A stretch of DNA of 64,000 nt, taken from the NCBI RefSeq assembly GCF_002075345.1, contig NZ_NAEW01000001.1, forward strand, positions 62,001-126,000, in the 5' to 3' direction. The notes under the pieces are model-generated. The model was not told the DNA's origin. It did no database searches and saw only the letters and a program-made list of their open reading frames with translations. The translations under genes and the position numbers were made by a program. Shown here in pieces: positions 10,541 through 19,345 of this stretch (within the stretch, counting starts at the first letter, position 1; every line of letters starts with the position of its first letter). This stretch comes from Citrobacter braakii. GTDB taxonomy: Bacteria; Pseudomonadota; Gammaproteobacteria; Enterobacterales; Enterobacteriaceae.

Positions 10541-10987
10541 TTATTCGAAGCGACGACGCGCGTTGGCTTCACGCGCTGCGCGAGCAACTTCAACTGACAC
10601 TACCCGGCGACCCACCGGCCACAGTGCAATCGCCGCGATTTTGAAATTCGCAATGCCAACCGGGATACCAATAATCGTAATGCACTGGGCAATACCGGAG
10701 ACAATGTGCATCAGGCACAACCACCAGCCGAAGAAAATCAGCCAGAAAATATTGAGCACGGTGCCTCCGGTATTCAACAGGACGTTTTTGCCCGCTGGAT
10801 TAAGCTCATCGACATGAATCGCTTCGTTACCGTAGGGAAACAGCGAGAGTCGGGTAATTTCCCAGCATGAGCGGGTCAGGGGGAGAGTAAAAATCAGCAC
10901 AATACTGACCAGCGTAGCCAGTAACCAGGCTAAGGTGGTGGCGAATCCCCCGAGCACAAAATTTAAAATATTCAGAACAGTACGCAT
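10541..10987 (-). CDS. yccF: YccF, conserved inner membrane protein
   Basis: 148 residues from MRTVLNILNFVLGG. The longer open frame upstream is not part of the family. Three to four hydrophobic helices are visible and the C-terminus is basic. The family has two YccF repeats (WLIFFGWWLCLMHIVSGIAQ is one) and no assigned function. It is followed closely by yccS. Confidence 0.93.
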   Translation of the reverse strand: MRTVLNILNFVLGGFATTLAWLLATLVSIVLIFTLPLTRSCWEITRLSLFPYGNEAIHVDELNPAGKNVLLNTGGTVLNIFWLIFFGWWLCLMHIVSGIAQCITIIGIPVGIANFKIAAIALWPVGRRVVSVEVARAAREANARRRFE

Positions 10988-11112
10988 AAACCCTCGGTTA
11001 ACTCTGGTTTTCTGTGAATTCGGCAATTGTAACGTTTTTTTGGGCTGGAGCACGTTTTCTCTGGCGGTTACACTGATAAGCAAACCTCTTCGTGTGGATC
11101 CGCTTGAGTCTT

Positions 11113-13167
11113 ATGGAACTGAAAGCAACTTCTCTTGGAAAACGTCTGGCACAACACCCTTACGATCGGGCCGTTATTCTCAATGCCGGGATTAAGGTTT
11201 CCGGCGATCGTCACGAGTATCTTATTCCCTTCAATCAGTTACTGGCTATTCATTGTAAACGCGGCCTGGTATGGGGTGAGCTGGAGTTTGTGCTCCCGGA
11301 TGATAAGGTGGTTCGTCTTCACGGCACAGAATGGGCTGAAACCCAGCGCTTCCATCACCATTTGAATTCGCTCTGGCAGCAGTGGAGTCAGGAAATGAGC
11401 GACGTCGCTGCGGGAGTTTTACAGCAGCAGTTGGAGGCGATCGCCACCCGCACCAGTGAGAATAAATGGCTGACGCGCGAGCAGACGTCAGGGCTACAGC
11501 AGCAGATCCGCCGCGCCTTTGCCGCATTGCCGCTCCCGATCAACCGGCTGGAAGAATTTGAAAATTGCCGTGAGGCGTTACGTCAATGCCAGGCATGGTT
11601 GAAGGACATTGAAGCTTGTCGCTTGCAGCACAACCAGGCGTATACCGATGCCATGCTGGAAGAACATGCCGATTTTTTCCAGCAAATTGAGTCCTCGCCG
11701 CTGAATCCGGCCCAGGCGCGGGCGGTGGTGAACGGCGAACAATCATTACTGGTTCTTGCGGGGGCCGGAAGCGGCAAAACATCCGTATTGGTCGCCCGTG
11801 CGGGCTGGCTACTTGCGCGAGGGGAAGCGGCGGCGGAACAAATCCTGCTGCTGGCGTTTGGACGCAAAGCGGCCCAGGAGATGGACGATCGCATCCGTGA
11901 ACGTCTGCATACGGAAGAGATCACTGCGAGGACGTTTCATTCACTGGCGTTGCACATTATTTCGCAGGGGAGCAAAAAAGTCCCGACGGTTAGCAAGCTG
12001 GAAAATGATGTTGCCGCGCGTAGCAAACTTTTTATCACGACCTGGCGTCAACAGTGCAGTGAGAAAAAGGCACAGGCCAAAGGCTGGCGGCAATGGTTAG
12101 AAGAAGAGATGCAGTGGTCTGTACCCGAAGGTAACTTCTGGGATGACGAAAAATTACAGCGCCGGCTGGCTTCCCGGCTGGATCGTTGGGTTAGCCTGAT
12201 GCGTATGCATGGCGGAGCGCAGGCGGAGATGATCGCCAATGCTCCGGAGGAGATTCGCGATCTGTTCAGTAAACGCATTAAGCTGATGTCTCCCCTGCTC
12301 AAGGCCTGGAAGGGCGCCCTGAAGGATGAGAATGCCGTCGATTTTTCCGGGTTGATTCATCAGGCCATTGTCATTCTGGAAAAAGGCCGGTTTATCAGTC
12401 CGTGGAAACACATTCTGGTCGACGAATTTCAGGACATTTCTCCTCAGCGTGCCGCCCTGTTAGCCGCACTGCGCAAGCAAAACTCACACACTACGCTGTT
12501 CGCCGTAGGGGATGACTGGCAGGCAATTTACCGGTTCAGCGGAGCACAGCTTTCGTTGACCACCGCATTCCAGCAAAACTTCGGCGAGGGCGACCGTTGT
12601 AATCTGGATACGACTTACCGTTTTAATAGCCGCATTGGTGAAGTCGCAAACCAGTTTATCCAGCAAAACCCTCATCAGCTTACGAAACCGCTCAACAGTC
12701 TGATGGCAGGCGATAAAAAAGCCGTCACGTTGCTCGATGAAAGCCAGTTGGATCTGCTACTGGATAAGCTGTCGGGATTTGTGAAGGCAGAAGAGAGAAT
12801 TCTGGTGCTGGCGCGATACCATCACCTGAAACCAGCCAGTCTGGAGAAAGCAGCTACCCGTTGGCCTAAGCTACAGCTGGATTTCATGACTATCCATGCC
12901 AGTAAGGGACAGCAGGCAGATTACGTTATTGTTGTGGGGCTTCATGATGGGAATGACGGTTTTCCCGCCCCGGCCCGCGAGTCGATTATGGAAGAGGCGT
13001 TGCTTCCGGCGGTGGAGGATTTCCCGGATGCTGAAGAGAGACGCTTGCTGTATGTGGCTCTAACGCGTGCACGGCATCGGGTATGGCTGCTGTTTAATAA
13101 AGAAACACCGTCGTGCTTTGTGGATGAGCTTAAACAACTGGATGTTCCGGTAGCAAGAAAACCCTGA
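11113..13167 (+). CDS. helD: DNA helicase IV
   Basis: 684 residues from MELKATSLGKRLAQ, the E. coli HelD length. It is a superfamily 1 helicase with Walker A AGAGSGKTSVL near residue 215, Walker B LVDEFQDISP near 435, and C-terminal motifs including FMTIHASKGQQAD and LLYVALTRAR. It unwinds DNA 3' to 5'. It is divergent from yccF and convergent with mgsA. Confidence 0.96.
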   Translation: MELKATSLGKRLAQHPYDRAVILNAGIKVSGDRHEYLIPFNQLLAIHCKRGLVWGELEFVLPDDKVVRLHGTEWAETQRFHHHLNSLWQQWSQEMSDVAAGVLQQQLEAIATRTSENKWLTREQTSGLQQQIRRAFAALPLPINRLEEFENCREALRQCQAWLKDIEACRLQHNQAYTDAMLEEHADFFQQIESSPLNPAQARAVVNGEQSLLVLAGAGSGKTSVLVARAGWLLARGEAAAEQILLLAFGRKAAQEMDDRIRERLHTEEITARTFHSLALHIISQGSKKVPTVSKLENDVAARSKLFITTWRQQCSEKKAQAKGWRQWLEEEMQWSVPEGNFWDDEKLQRRLASRLDRWVSLMRMHGGAQAEMIANAPEEIRDLFSKRIKLMSPLLKAWKGALKDENAVDFSGLIHQAIVILEKGRFISPWKHILVDEFQDISPQRAALLAALRKQNSHTTLFAVGDDWQAIYRFSGAQLSLTTAFQQNFGEGDRCNLDTTYRFNSRIGEVANQFIQQNPHQLTKPLNSLMAGDKKAVTLLDESQLDLLLDKLSGFVKAEERILVLARYHHLKPASLEKAATRWPKLQLDFMTIHASKGQQADYVIVVGLHDGNDGFPAPARESIMEEALLPAVEDFPDAEERRLLYVALTRARHRVWLLFNKETPSCFVDELKQLDVPVARKP

Positions 13168-13199
13168 ATAGCAGGCGGCAATTGCCGCCTGCCCTGCGT

Positions 13200-13658
13200 T
13201 TATTTGAGGCGCTCTGCCAGATAGCGGGCGTAATCTGGGATCAAGATGTCCGTTGCATCGTTGAAGTTTGGCGACTGGATAATAAAATCGGCGGTCGACA
13301 CGTTGGTGGCAACCGGAATGTTCCATACCGTCGCCAGACGCAGCAGGGCTTTGACATCAGGATCGTGAGGTACGGCGTTCAGCGGATCCCAGAAGAAAAT
13401 CAGCACATCAATTTTCCCTTCTGAAATCAGCGCACCCACCTGCTGGTCACCCCCCATCGGACCGCTCAGCATGGCGTTGACGTCCATTCCCGTTGCGCGT
13501 TGGATTAAGTTTCCCGTTGTTCCTGTGGCGTACAGAACGTGCTTTTCCAGCAACGGCTGGTGGCGTTCCACCCAGCTCATCAACATCTTTTTACAGTGAT
13601 CGTGTGCAACCAGCGCAATATGCTTACGCGCTGGCAATGTGCGAGTTGTTAATTCCAT
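13200..13658 (-). CDS. mgsA: Methylglyoxal synthase
   Basis: 152 residues. The active-site region [10 protein letters not shown] holds the catalytic Asp, with conserved His residues nearby (VAHDHCK). It converts dihydroxyacetone phosphate to methylglyoxal and phosphate, a bypass used when phosphate is short. It stands alone between helD and yccT. Confidence 0.97.
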   Translation of the reverse strand: MELTTRTLPARKHIALVAHDHCKKMLMSWVERHQPLLEKHVLYATGTTGNLIQRATGMDVNAMLSGPMGGDQQVGALISEGKIDVLIFFWDPLNAVPHDPDVKALLRLATVWNIPVATNVSTADFIIQSPNFNDATDILIPDYARYLAERLK

Positions 13659-13751
13659 AGTACAGCTCCCAAGTTAACCTGGTTACAGAGTACTGGAAGC
13701 TCTTGACGCTGCAAGAGAAAGACAAAAAAAATGCGTATGCGAACATAAATG

Positions 13752-14414
13752 TCATGAAGGAGGCTGTTTCTGAGCCCATTGCAAAAAGTTACTTCGCGTT
13801 TGTGCGTCTGCCTGTTGGTACCAATATTTTAAGCGCTGTTCGGTTAGCGTTTGCGACTGAGGCGGCACGCGATCCAGTTCAGATACCCCGGAAAGCAGCG
13901 AGCTGTCATCGGCCATCATCGTAGCAAACTGCGGTAATGACGCATGTTTAGCCGCTTTGTTATAGCGTTCAGTTTCCATTTCATAATTCACTATTTTCGC
14001 TGTGGATGTGATTGACAGAATATCCAGCTTGACGGGGATAGGCATGGAGTCCCCATCCAGCAATTCCACACGTGGAACGTCATCAAAATGCGCTGTATCC
14101 CGCTCATTGTTCAGACGCGGGAGGTGGAAATTAACCTGGCTGACGAGTTGCGTATCAAAGCTGATGACCAGCGGAGGCGAAATATACAGACGTTCTTCGT
14201 GGCTGGACAAGCGAATGGTTTTTTCTACGCGAAATACGAGCTGGTGGCGACCATTTTCCAGCTCGATACTGTCGGCGCCACGCAGTAATGAGCTGGAAAC
14301 TTTTTTTCCGTCCAGCACCAAAAGGTCAATATCATTAGACAGGCGTAATGAGGTAGCAAAAACGGTTACCGGCAAACACAGGGCAATTAAGGCTGTCACA
14401 ATGCCGGCTTTCAT
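13752..14414 (-). CDS. yccT: YccT/CsgI, periplasmic curli-related protein
   Basis: 220 residues from [20 protein letters not shown], a clear signal peptide cleaved after VFA. The mature part is a DUF2057 domain. The E. coli homolog has been reported as a periplasmic inhibitor of curli assembly (CsgI). It is monocistronic and divergent from yccU. Confidence 0.93.
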   Translation of the reverse strand: MKAGIVTALIALCLPVTVFATSLRLSNDIDLLVLDGKKVSSSLLRGADSIELENGRHQLVFRVEKTIRLSSHEERLYISPPLVISFDTQLVSQVNFHLPRLNNERDTAHFDDVPRVELLDGDSMPIPVKLDILSITSTAKIVNYEMETERYNKAAKHASLPQFATMMADDSSLLSGVSELDRVPPQSQTLTEQRLKYWYQQADAQTRSNFLQWAQKQPPS

Positions 14415-14585
14415 AGGTTTCTCCTGTCCAGAAAATAGCTGCAAACATGTATCTAAATTTTTCGATAATCACGTTTACTAACATATAGACATATTTTTGA
14501 GTTTAGCTCTCATACGCCAGTATGGGATGAATGGTTGCGGGGCCAGGTTTGTCGTACACTTTGTTAAACAGCCTGGAGGAAAACG

Positions 14586-14999
14586 ATGAAAGAGACCGAT
14601 ATTGCTGGCATTTTGACATCTACCCGCACGATTGCACTGGTTGGCGCAAGCGATAAACCCGATCGCCCAAGCTATCGCGTGATGAAGTATTTACTCGACC
14701 AGGGCTATCACGTTATTCCCGTTTCACCGAAGGTTGCCGGGAAAATGCTGCTGGGGCAGCAGGGCTATGCAACGCTGGCGGATGTGCCAGAGAAAGTGGA
14801 TATGGTCGATGTCTTCCGTAATTCTGAAGCGGCGTGGGGCGTCGCTCAGGAGGCTATCGCCATTGGCGCGAAGACGCTATGGATGCAGCTTGGCGTAATT
14901 AACGAGCAGGCGGCCGTGCTGGCGCGTGATGCGGGGCTGACGGTGGTGATGGATCGTTGCCCGGCGATTGAGATCCCGCGACTGGGACTGGCGAAGTAA
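14586..14999 (+). CDS. yccU: YccU, CoA-binding protein
   Basis: 137 residues, a single CoA-binding Rossmann domain. The N-terminal loop [18 protein letters not shown] contacts the nucleotide in this family. The ribosome-binding site is GGAGGAAAACG. No reaction is assigned. A REP-like palindrome follows the stop. Confidence 0.93.
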   Translation: MKETDIAGILTSTRTIALVGASDKPDRPSYRVMKYLLDQGYHVIPVSPKVAGKMLLGQQGYATLADVPEKVDMVDVFRNSEAAWGVAQEAIAIGAKTLWMQLGVINEQAAVLARDAGLTVVMDRCPAIEIPRLGLAK

Positions 15000-15010
15000 A
15001 GTTTGACTGT

Positions 15011-15058
15011 CGCCGGATGAAACGCACAGGCCCGATAAGCGAAGCGCCATCGGGCCTG
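15011..15058. repeat. REP-like palindromic unit
   Basis: CGCCGGATGAAACGC followed by GGCCCGATAAGCG...CGCCATCGGGCC is a palindromic unit of the enterobacterial REP type between convergent yccU and hspQ. Such units often stabilise mRNA 3' ends or act as gyrase/IHF sites. Confidence 0.7.
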
Positions 15059-15066
15059 TATTAGTA

Positions 15067-15411
<345 letters not shown>

Positions 15412-15413
15412 CT

Positions 15414-15441
15414 ATGTAAGGGTAATATTCCACTTTTCAAG
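15414..15441 (-). promoter_or_regulatory. Probable sigma-32 promoter of hspQ
   Basis: On the minus strand CTTGAAA (15435-15441), 12 bases, then CCCTTACAT resembles the sigma-32 consensus CTTGAAA/CCCCATnT and precedes hspQ by about 30 bases. The box abuts the stop codon of rlmI. Confidence 0.5.
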
Positions 15442-16653
15442 TTACATGATGCGACAGGCAAACCCTTTCAGATACAGCCCTTCCGGGTAGGTAGCGATCA
15501 CCGGATGATCGGCGGCCTGACGGAACTGCTCTATAAATTGTACATCACGACCAGCATCTATTGCGGCATCAGCGATGATTTTCTGAAATAAATCGGTCGT
15601 CATCAGCCCGGAGCAGGAAAATGTCAGCAGTACGCCGCCTGGGTTCAGCAACTGAATAGCCAGCATATTGATGTCCTTATAACCGCGGCAGGCGCCCATC
15701 AACTGGCTTTTATTTTCGACAAATTTCGGCGGATCCATCACGATGACATCAAATTTCTCACCGCGATCGCGATAGGCGCGCAGCAGTTTGAACACATCAT
15801 CTCGCACGAACTCGGCTTTACTCAGATCCAGCTTGTTCAGTTCCACGTTCTGGCGGGCAATATCGAGTGCTTCCTGAGAGGTGTCGACGCTGACCACCTG
15901 ACGGCATCCGCCCATTAATGCTGAGACCGCAAAGCCGCCGGTATAGGAGAAACAGTTCAGGACACGCTGGTTTTCCACATAACGACGCGTCGCCAGGCGG
16001 CTATCGCGTTGATCGAGGTAATAGCCGGTTTTGTGACCGTGCTGAATATCAACCAGCAGCTTCATACCGTGCTCTTCGATAGGCAGCAGAGCAGGCGGCA
16101 ATTCGCCCGTGACGGGCCCTTGGGTCAGCGCCATACCTTCTTTTTTACGCACGGCTACATCGCTACGGTCATAAATAGCGCAGTCCGGGAAAACAATTTG
16201 CAGAGCATTAATCAGCGCGGCGCGTTGGTATTCAGCACCCGCGCTGAGCAACTGCAATACGAGGAAGTTGCCGAAGCGGTCAATAGTGACACCTGGCAGG
16301 CCGTCGGATTCTCCGGCGATCAGACGGTAGCTGTCCAGACCGTCCTTTTTCGCCAGCCAGTCACGCCATGTCTGCGCCTTCTGCAGACGACGGGTAAAGA
16401 AATCAATGTCGATGGATTCAGACTTATCGAAGGTCCAGACGCGCGCACGGATCTGCGACGCAGGAGAAAACGCACCGCGCGCTAACCATTTCCCCTGGTG
16501 GTCAACAATATCAACGGTTTCACCGAGGTTGGCTTTACCTTCCATACGTGCGACAGCACCGGAAAATACCCATGGATGGCGGCGAAGTAATGATTTTTCG
16601 CGCCCCTTGGCTAACACTAAACGAGGATAATGTGGAATTGTAGATTCAGTCAT
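15442..16653 (-). CDS. rlmI: 23S rRNA m5C1962 methyltransferase RlmI
   Basis: 403 residues from [17 protein letters not shown], slightly longer at the N-terminus than the E. coli protein (396). It has a PUA domain in the first 80 residues and a Rossmann methyltransferase domain with [12 protein letters not shown] (SAM loop), VMDPPKF and FSCSGLM, the last holding the catalytic Cys. It methylates C1962 of 23S rRNA. It reads toward hspQ and may be co-transcribed. Confidence 0.96.
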   Translation of the reverse strand: MTESTIPHYPRLVLAKGREKSLLRRHPWVFSGAVARMEGKANLGETVDIVDHQGKWLARGAFSPASQIRARVWTFDKSESIDIDFFTRRLQKAQTWRDWLAKKDGLDSYRLIAGESDGLPGVTIDRFGNFLVLQLLSAGAEYQRAALINALQIVFPDCAIYDRSDVAVRKKEGMALTQGPVTGELPPALLPIEEHGMKLLVDIQHGHKTGYYLDQRDSRLATRRYVENQRVLNCFSYTGGFAVSALMGGCRQVVSVDTSQEALDIARQNVELNKLDLSKAEFVRDDVFKLLRAYRDRGEKFDVIVMDPPKFVENKSQLMGACRGYKDINMLAIQLLNPGGVLLTFSCSGLMTTDLFQKIIADAAIDAGRDVQFIEQFRQAADHPVIATYPEGLYLKGFACRIM

Positions 16654-16947
16654 GCGGAGCAACCTCTCACAAACAGTGACGCGGGTTGGATGAAAGTACC
16701 AACCTGAAACCATTAAAATAAAATGGCGCGTAGAGTAGCACAGATGATGAGGTCAATCATCAGCGTCTGGCGCTACTGCATGATGGTATGGCGGGGCCTC
16801 TGCTTATCGAGCGACGGTTTAATCTCACTGAACAGGTGCGACAACTTATTCTGTTATCCCCTGCTAATCTATGGACAGATCAGGAGATTGCCGGTCATCT
16901 GTCCATCGGTACCTGTTCTTTCATTTATGTTGATAAGGAGAACCGCA

Positions 16948-17229
16948 ATGTCGAAAGTCTGCATCATCGCCTGGGTCTATGGCCGGGTTCAGGGGGTGGG
17001 ATTTCGCTACACCACCCAGCATGAAGCGCAACGGCTGGGGTTGACCGGCTATGCGAAGAATATGGATGACGGCAGCGTAGAAGTTGTCGCCTGTGGTGAA
17101 AGCGAGCGGGTGGAACAACTGATGAAGTGGTTGAAAGCCGGGGGACCGCGCAGCGCCAGGGTTGATCGGGTTCTCAGCGAACCGCACCGCCCTGGCGACG
17201 AGCTAAAGGGATTTAGTATCCGCTATTAA
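16948..17229 (+). CDS. yccX: Acylphosphatase YccX
   Basis: 93 residues from [12 protein letters not shown], after the ribosome-binding site AAGGAGAACCGCA. Catalytic residues are visible: Arg in [10 protein letters not shown] and Asn in [10 protein letters not shown]. It hydrolyses acyl phosphates. The 294 bases upstream, between this gene and rlmI, hold only its promoter region as far as I can see. The stop overlaps the tusE stop. Confidence 0.95.
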   Translation: MSKVCIIAWVYGRVQGVGFRYTTQHEAQRLGLTGYAKNMDDGSVEVVACGESERVEQLMKWLKAGGPRSARVDRVLSEPHRPGDELKGFSIRY

Positions 17230-17555
17230 ATACATTTCACCGGTTTCGGCAGGCCGGCAATTTTAGTTGCCTGCTTAGCTGGGCCTTTCGGAAACAGGCG
17301 ATAGAGATAACGGCTGTTGCCTTTTTCTTCGCCAAACTTGTTGGCCATCGCTTTTACCAGCATGCGGATAGCGGGGGAGGTATTAAACTCCAGATAAAAC
17401 TCGCGAACGAAACGCACCACTTCCCAGTGTTCGGGGGAGAGAACGATACCTTCGTTTTCGGCGATTTTCTCCGCCAGCGGCTCGCTCCATTGCGTGGTGT
17501 CTTTCAGATAGCCTTCGCTATCGGTCTCAATTTCATGGCCTGCAAAAATGAACAT
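17226..17555 (-). CDS. tusE: TusE, sulfur relay protein
   Basis: 109 residues with the penultimate Cys (KPVKCI) that accepts persulfide from TusBCD. TusE hands sulfur to MnmA for 2-thiouridine in tRNA. The DsrC fold is expected. It is the last backbone gene before the pilus insertion, and the E. coli order would continue straight to yccA. Confidence 0.96.
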   Translation of the reverse strand: MFIFAGHEIETDSEGYLKDTTQWSEPLAEKIAENEGIVLSPEHWEVVRFVREFYLEFNTSPAIRMLVKAMANKFGEEKGNSRYLYRLFPKGPAKQATKIAGLPKPVKCI

Positions 17556-17624
17556 AGTGCTCTGTCGATAAAGTAAAAACCGCCCTTAGTTTAGCAAATA
17601 AGGGGCGGCGTGAGAAACCTCGAC

Positions 17625-18176
17625 CTACAGAAGTAGCTGTAGCAGATTGTTGGCATTAAGCTTCTTCAGCGCGTTGCATTTATACGTCGAAACCTGTTTT
17701 TCGCTAATCTGCGTCATTTGCGCAACATGTTTTACCGATTGACCGTTAACCAGCCTGTCGAGAACATTGAACTCCATGCCAGTCAGGCAGCAATTCAGAC
17801 TGCGTACCCGACGGGGCTCTTTAGCAAGCAGATACGCCGCATCCACGACGGCAATTCTGTCATCAATGATATGTAAGGTCAGCGTGGCAAAACGCTTTCG
17901 TAAATGCGTGGCCAGTGCCCAGCCTTTTTCATTGCACACCAGATAAACCGTTCCCTCCCAGCGCCTGGCCTCCAGTTGAAGCAGAATGTCGACCAGTGCC
18001 AGATGCGTCCTCGCGACGGAAAAGCGGCAACGCACAACGAGGGTGTCGCAGGCCAACAGCGAACGGTGCCACTGTAACGCGCCACTCTCAACTTGAGTGT
18101 GAGCGTTACGGCGCAGAAGGGCGTAGCGCAACCCTTCGGCATAAAAACGATTATTATCAAGAATGACGTAATTCAC
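17625..18176 (-). CDS. LuxR-type regulator at the end of the pilus operon
   Basis: 183 residues, using GTG at 18176 with AAAGAGG six to seven bases upstream; an upstream open extension into the adhesin gene lacks such a site. The N-terminal 120 residues are receiver-like without the obvious Asp pocket. The C-terminal segment (NCCLTGMEFNVLDRLVNGQS onward) is a LuxR helix-turn-helix. It starts 11 bases after the tip adhesin stop, so it is probably co-transcribed with the pilus and may provide feedback. The exact target is unknown. Confidence 0.75.
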   Translation of the reverse strand: MNYVILDNNRFYAEGLRYALLRRNAHTQVESGALQWHRSLLACDTLVVRCRFSVARTHLALVDILLQLEARRWEGTVYLVCNEKGWALATHLRKRFATLTLHIIDDRIAVVDAAYLLAKEPRRVRSLNCCLTGMEFNVLDRLVNGQSVKHVAQMTQISEKQVSTYKCNALKKLNANNLLQLLL

Positions 18177-18186
18177 GGCGGCCTCT

Positions 18187-19344
18187 TTATAACGTACTGG
18201 GTGTGTAGATGATGCGTAGCGTGCCGGTGTAATCCCCGGCGTTTTTACTGCTGGCTGCAAACGCTGGGGTTTTCAGAACAATAGGGGCTGGTACGCACAG
18301 TACGCTCTCACGTCCGCCGGGCAGGACGACCTGACGCAGATGCTGCGGATCGTTGGTGCCTTGCCAGACTAAGGTTTTACCGTTGGCGACGGTTTCGGTT
18401 GCGCCCGTGACGGGATTAGTGACGAAGACCTGATAGTCGAGACGATCCCGCGCATCGGTCTGACTTCCGCCGCGTCGCCGGATTGAAAATGCCTCTTCAG
18501 CACGGTCCGTTGAGGGGAGTCCGTCGTCCTCAAACCGAAGATAAGTGCGGGTACTGGTACTGTTTTTGCCGTCGTACAGGCACATATCCAGCGTGTTTTC
18601 ACCCTGGATTTCACTGCCACCCGGCCGCCCCGGGAAGTTGGTCAGGTTGAGGTTAACGATAGGCGTTGAGTGCGGAAATGCCGGCAGATAAATCTGCTGA
18701 TTACCCGGATCGACAACCTCAATGCGCATCGTGGCCTGCCAGCTAGCAATGGCGCGATAGCCTGGACATCCGGTATTGGGGTCAGCGAAGTTCCCGCCGC
18801 AATTGCCACTATCCCATTGACGCAGATTCTGCCTCAGCGTTGCGGTCCAGATACCCGGCAGAGCGAGCTTTTCCAGTTCGCTTTTCACGATATAGAAATC
18901 GAAGTAGGGTTCTCTGGTCCAGTTTGCAACAATCTCTGTCCCTCCCGTGATAAAACTGGGATAGGTAAAGACTTTATTATTGAAAAACATGTAGTGGTCG
19001 CCATAGACCTTAAGATCCACCGTTTTGCTGGTAAGGGCATGCGTAAAACGTAAATTGATGGCATAAGGTGTCCCCGGGTTCGCCGTGAACCAGGCCGGGG
19101 CGGTCATGCAGGCGCCAACTGTGGAGTCGGTACGGGACAGACACGTCAGAGTATTACGTCCCCACTTTTGCGGATCGGCGACATCATAGCCGCTCGGTTC
19201 ATGAACCCAGATATCAAAGCGCGCGGGGGGGGCCATGCGATCGAAGCTGATATCGACGCTGGTGTTTCTTCCGGCAGGGGCCGCTGCCTGAGTCTGACCC
19301 GCCCACAGGCTTAAAAAAAGTAAAATAATTAAGTGCTTGTTCAC
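18187..19344 (-). CDS. CS1/CFA/I-type tip adhesin or minor pilin (CfaE/CooD-like)
   Basis: About 385 residues from a GTG at 19344, two bases after the usher stop, with signal peptide cleavage near TQA. It has several cysteine pairs and a two-domain layout: an N-terminal binding part (residues 25-210) and a C-terminal pilin-like part from about 220 (MRIEVVDPGNQQIYLP). Gene position after the usher matches the tip adhesin of alpha-class pili such as CFA/I CfaE and Salmonella Tcf. The receptor cannot be predicted. Confidence 0.75.
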   Translation of the reverse strand: MNKHLIILLFLSLWAGQTQAAAPAGRNTSVDISFDRMAPPARFDIWVHEPSGYDVADPQKWGRNTLTCLSRTDSTVGACMTAPAWFTANPGTPYAINLRFTHALTSKTVDLKVYGDHYMFFNNKVFTYPSFITGGTEIVANWTREPYFDFYIVKSELEKLALPGIWTATLRQNLRQWDSGNCGGNFADPNTGCPGYRAIASWQATMRIEVVDPGNQQIYLPAFPHSTPIVNLNLTNFPGRPGGSEIQGENTLDMCLYDGKNSTSTRTYLRFEDDGLPSTDRAEEAFSIRRRGGSQTDARDRLDYQVFVTNPVTGATETVANGKTLVWQGTNDPQHLRQVVLPGGRESVLCVPAPIVLKTPAFAASSKNAGDYTGTLRIIYTPSTL

Positions 19345-19345
19345 A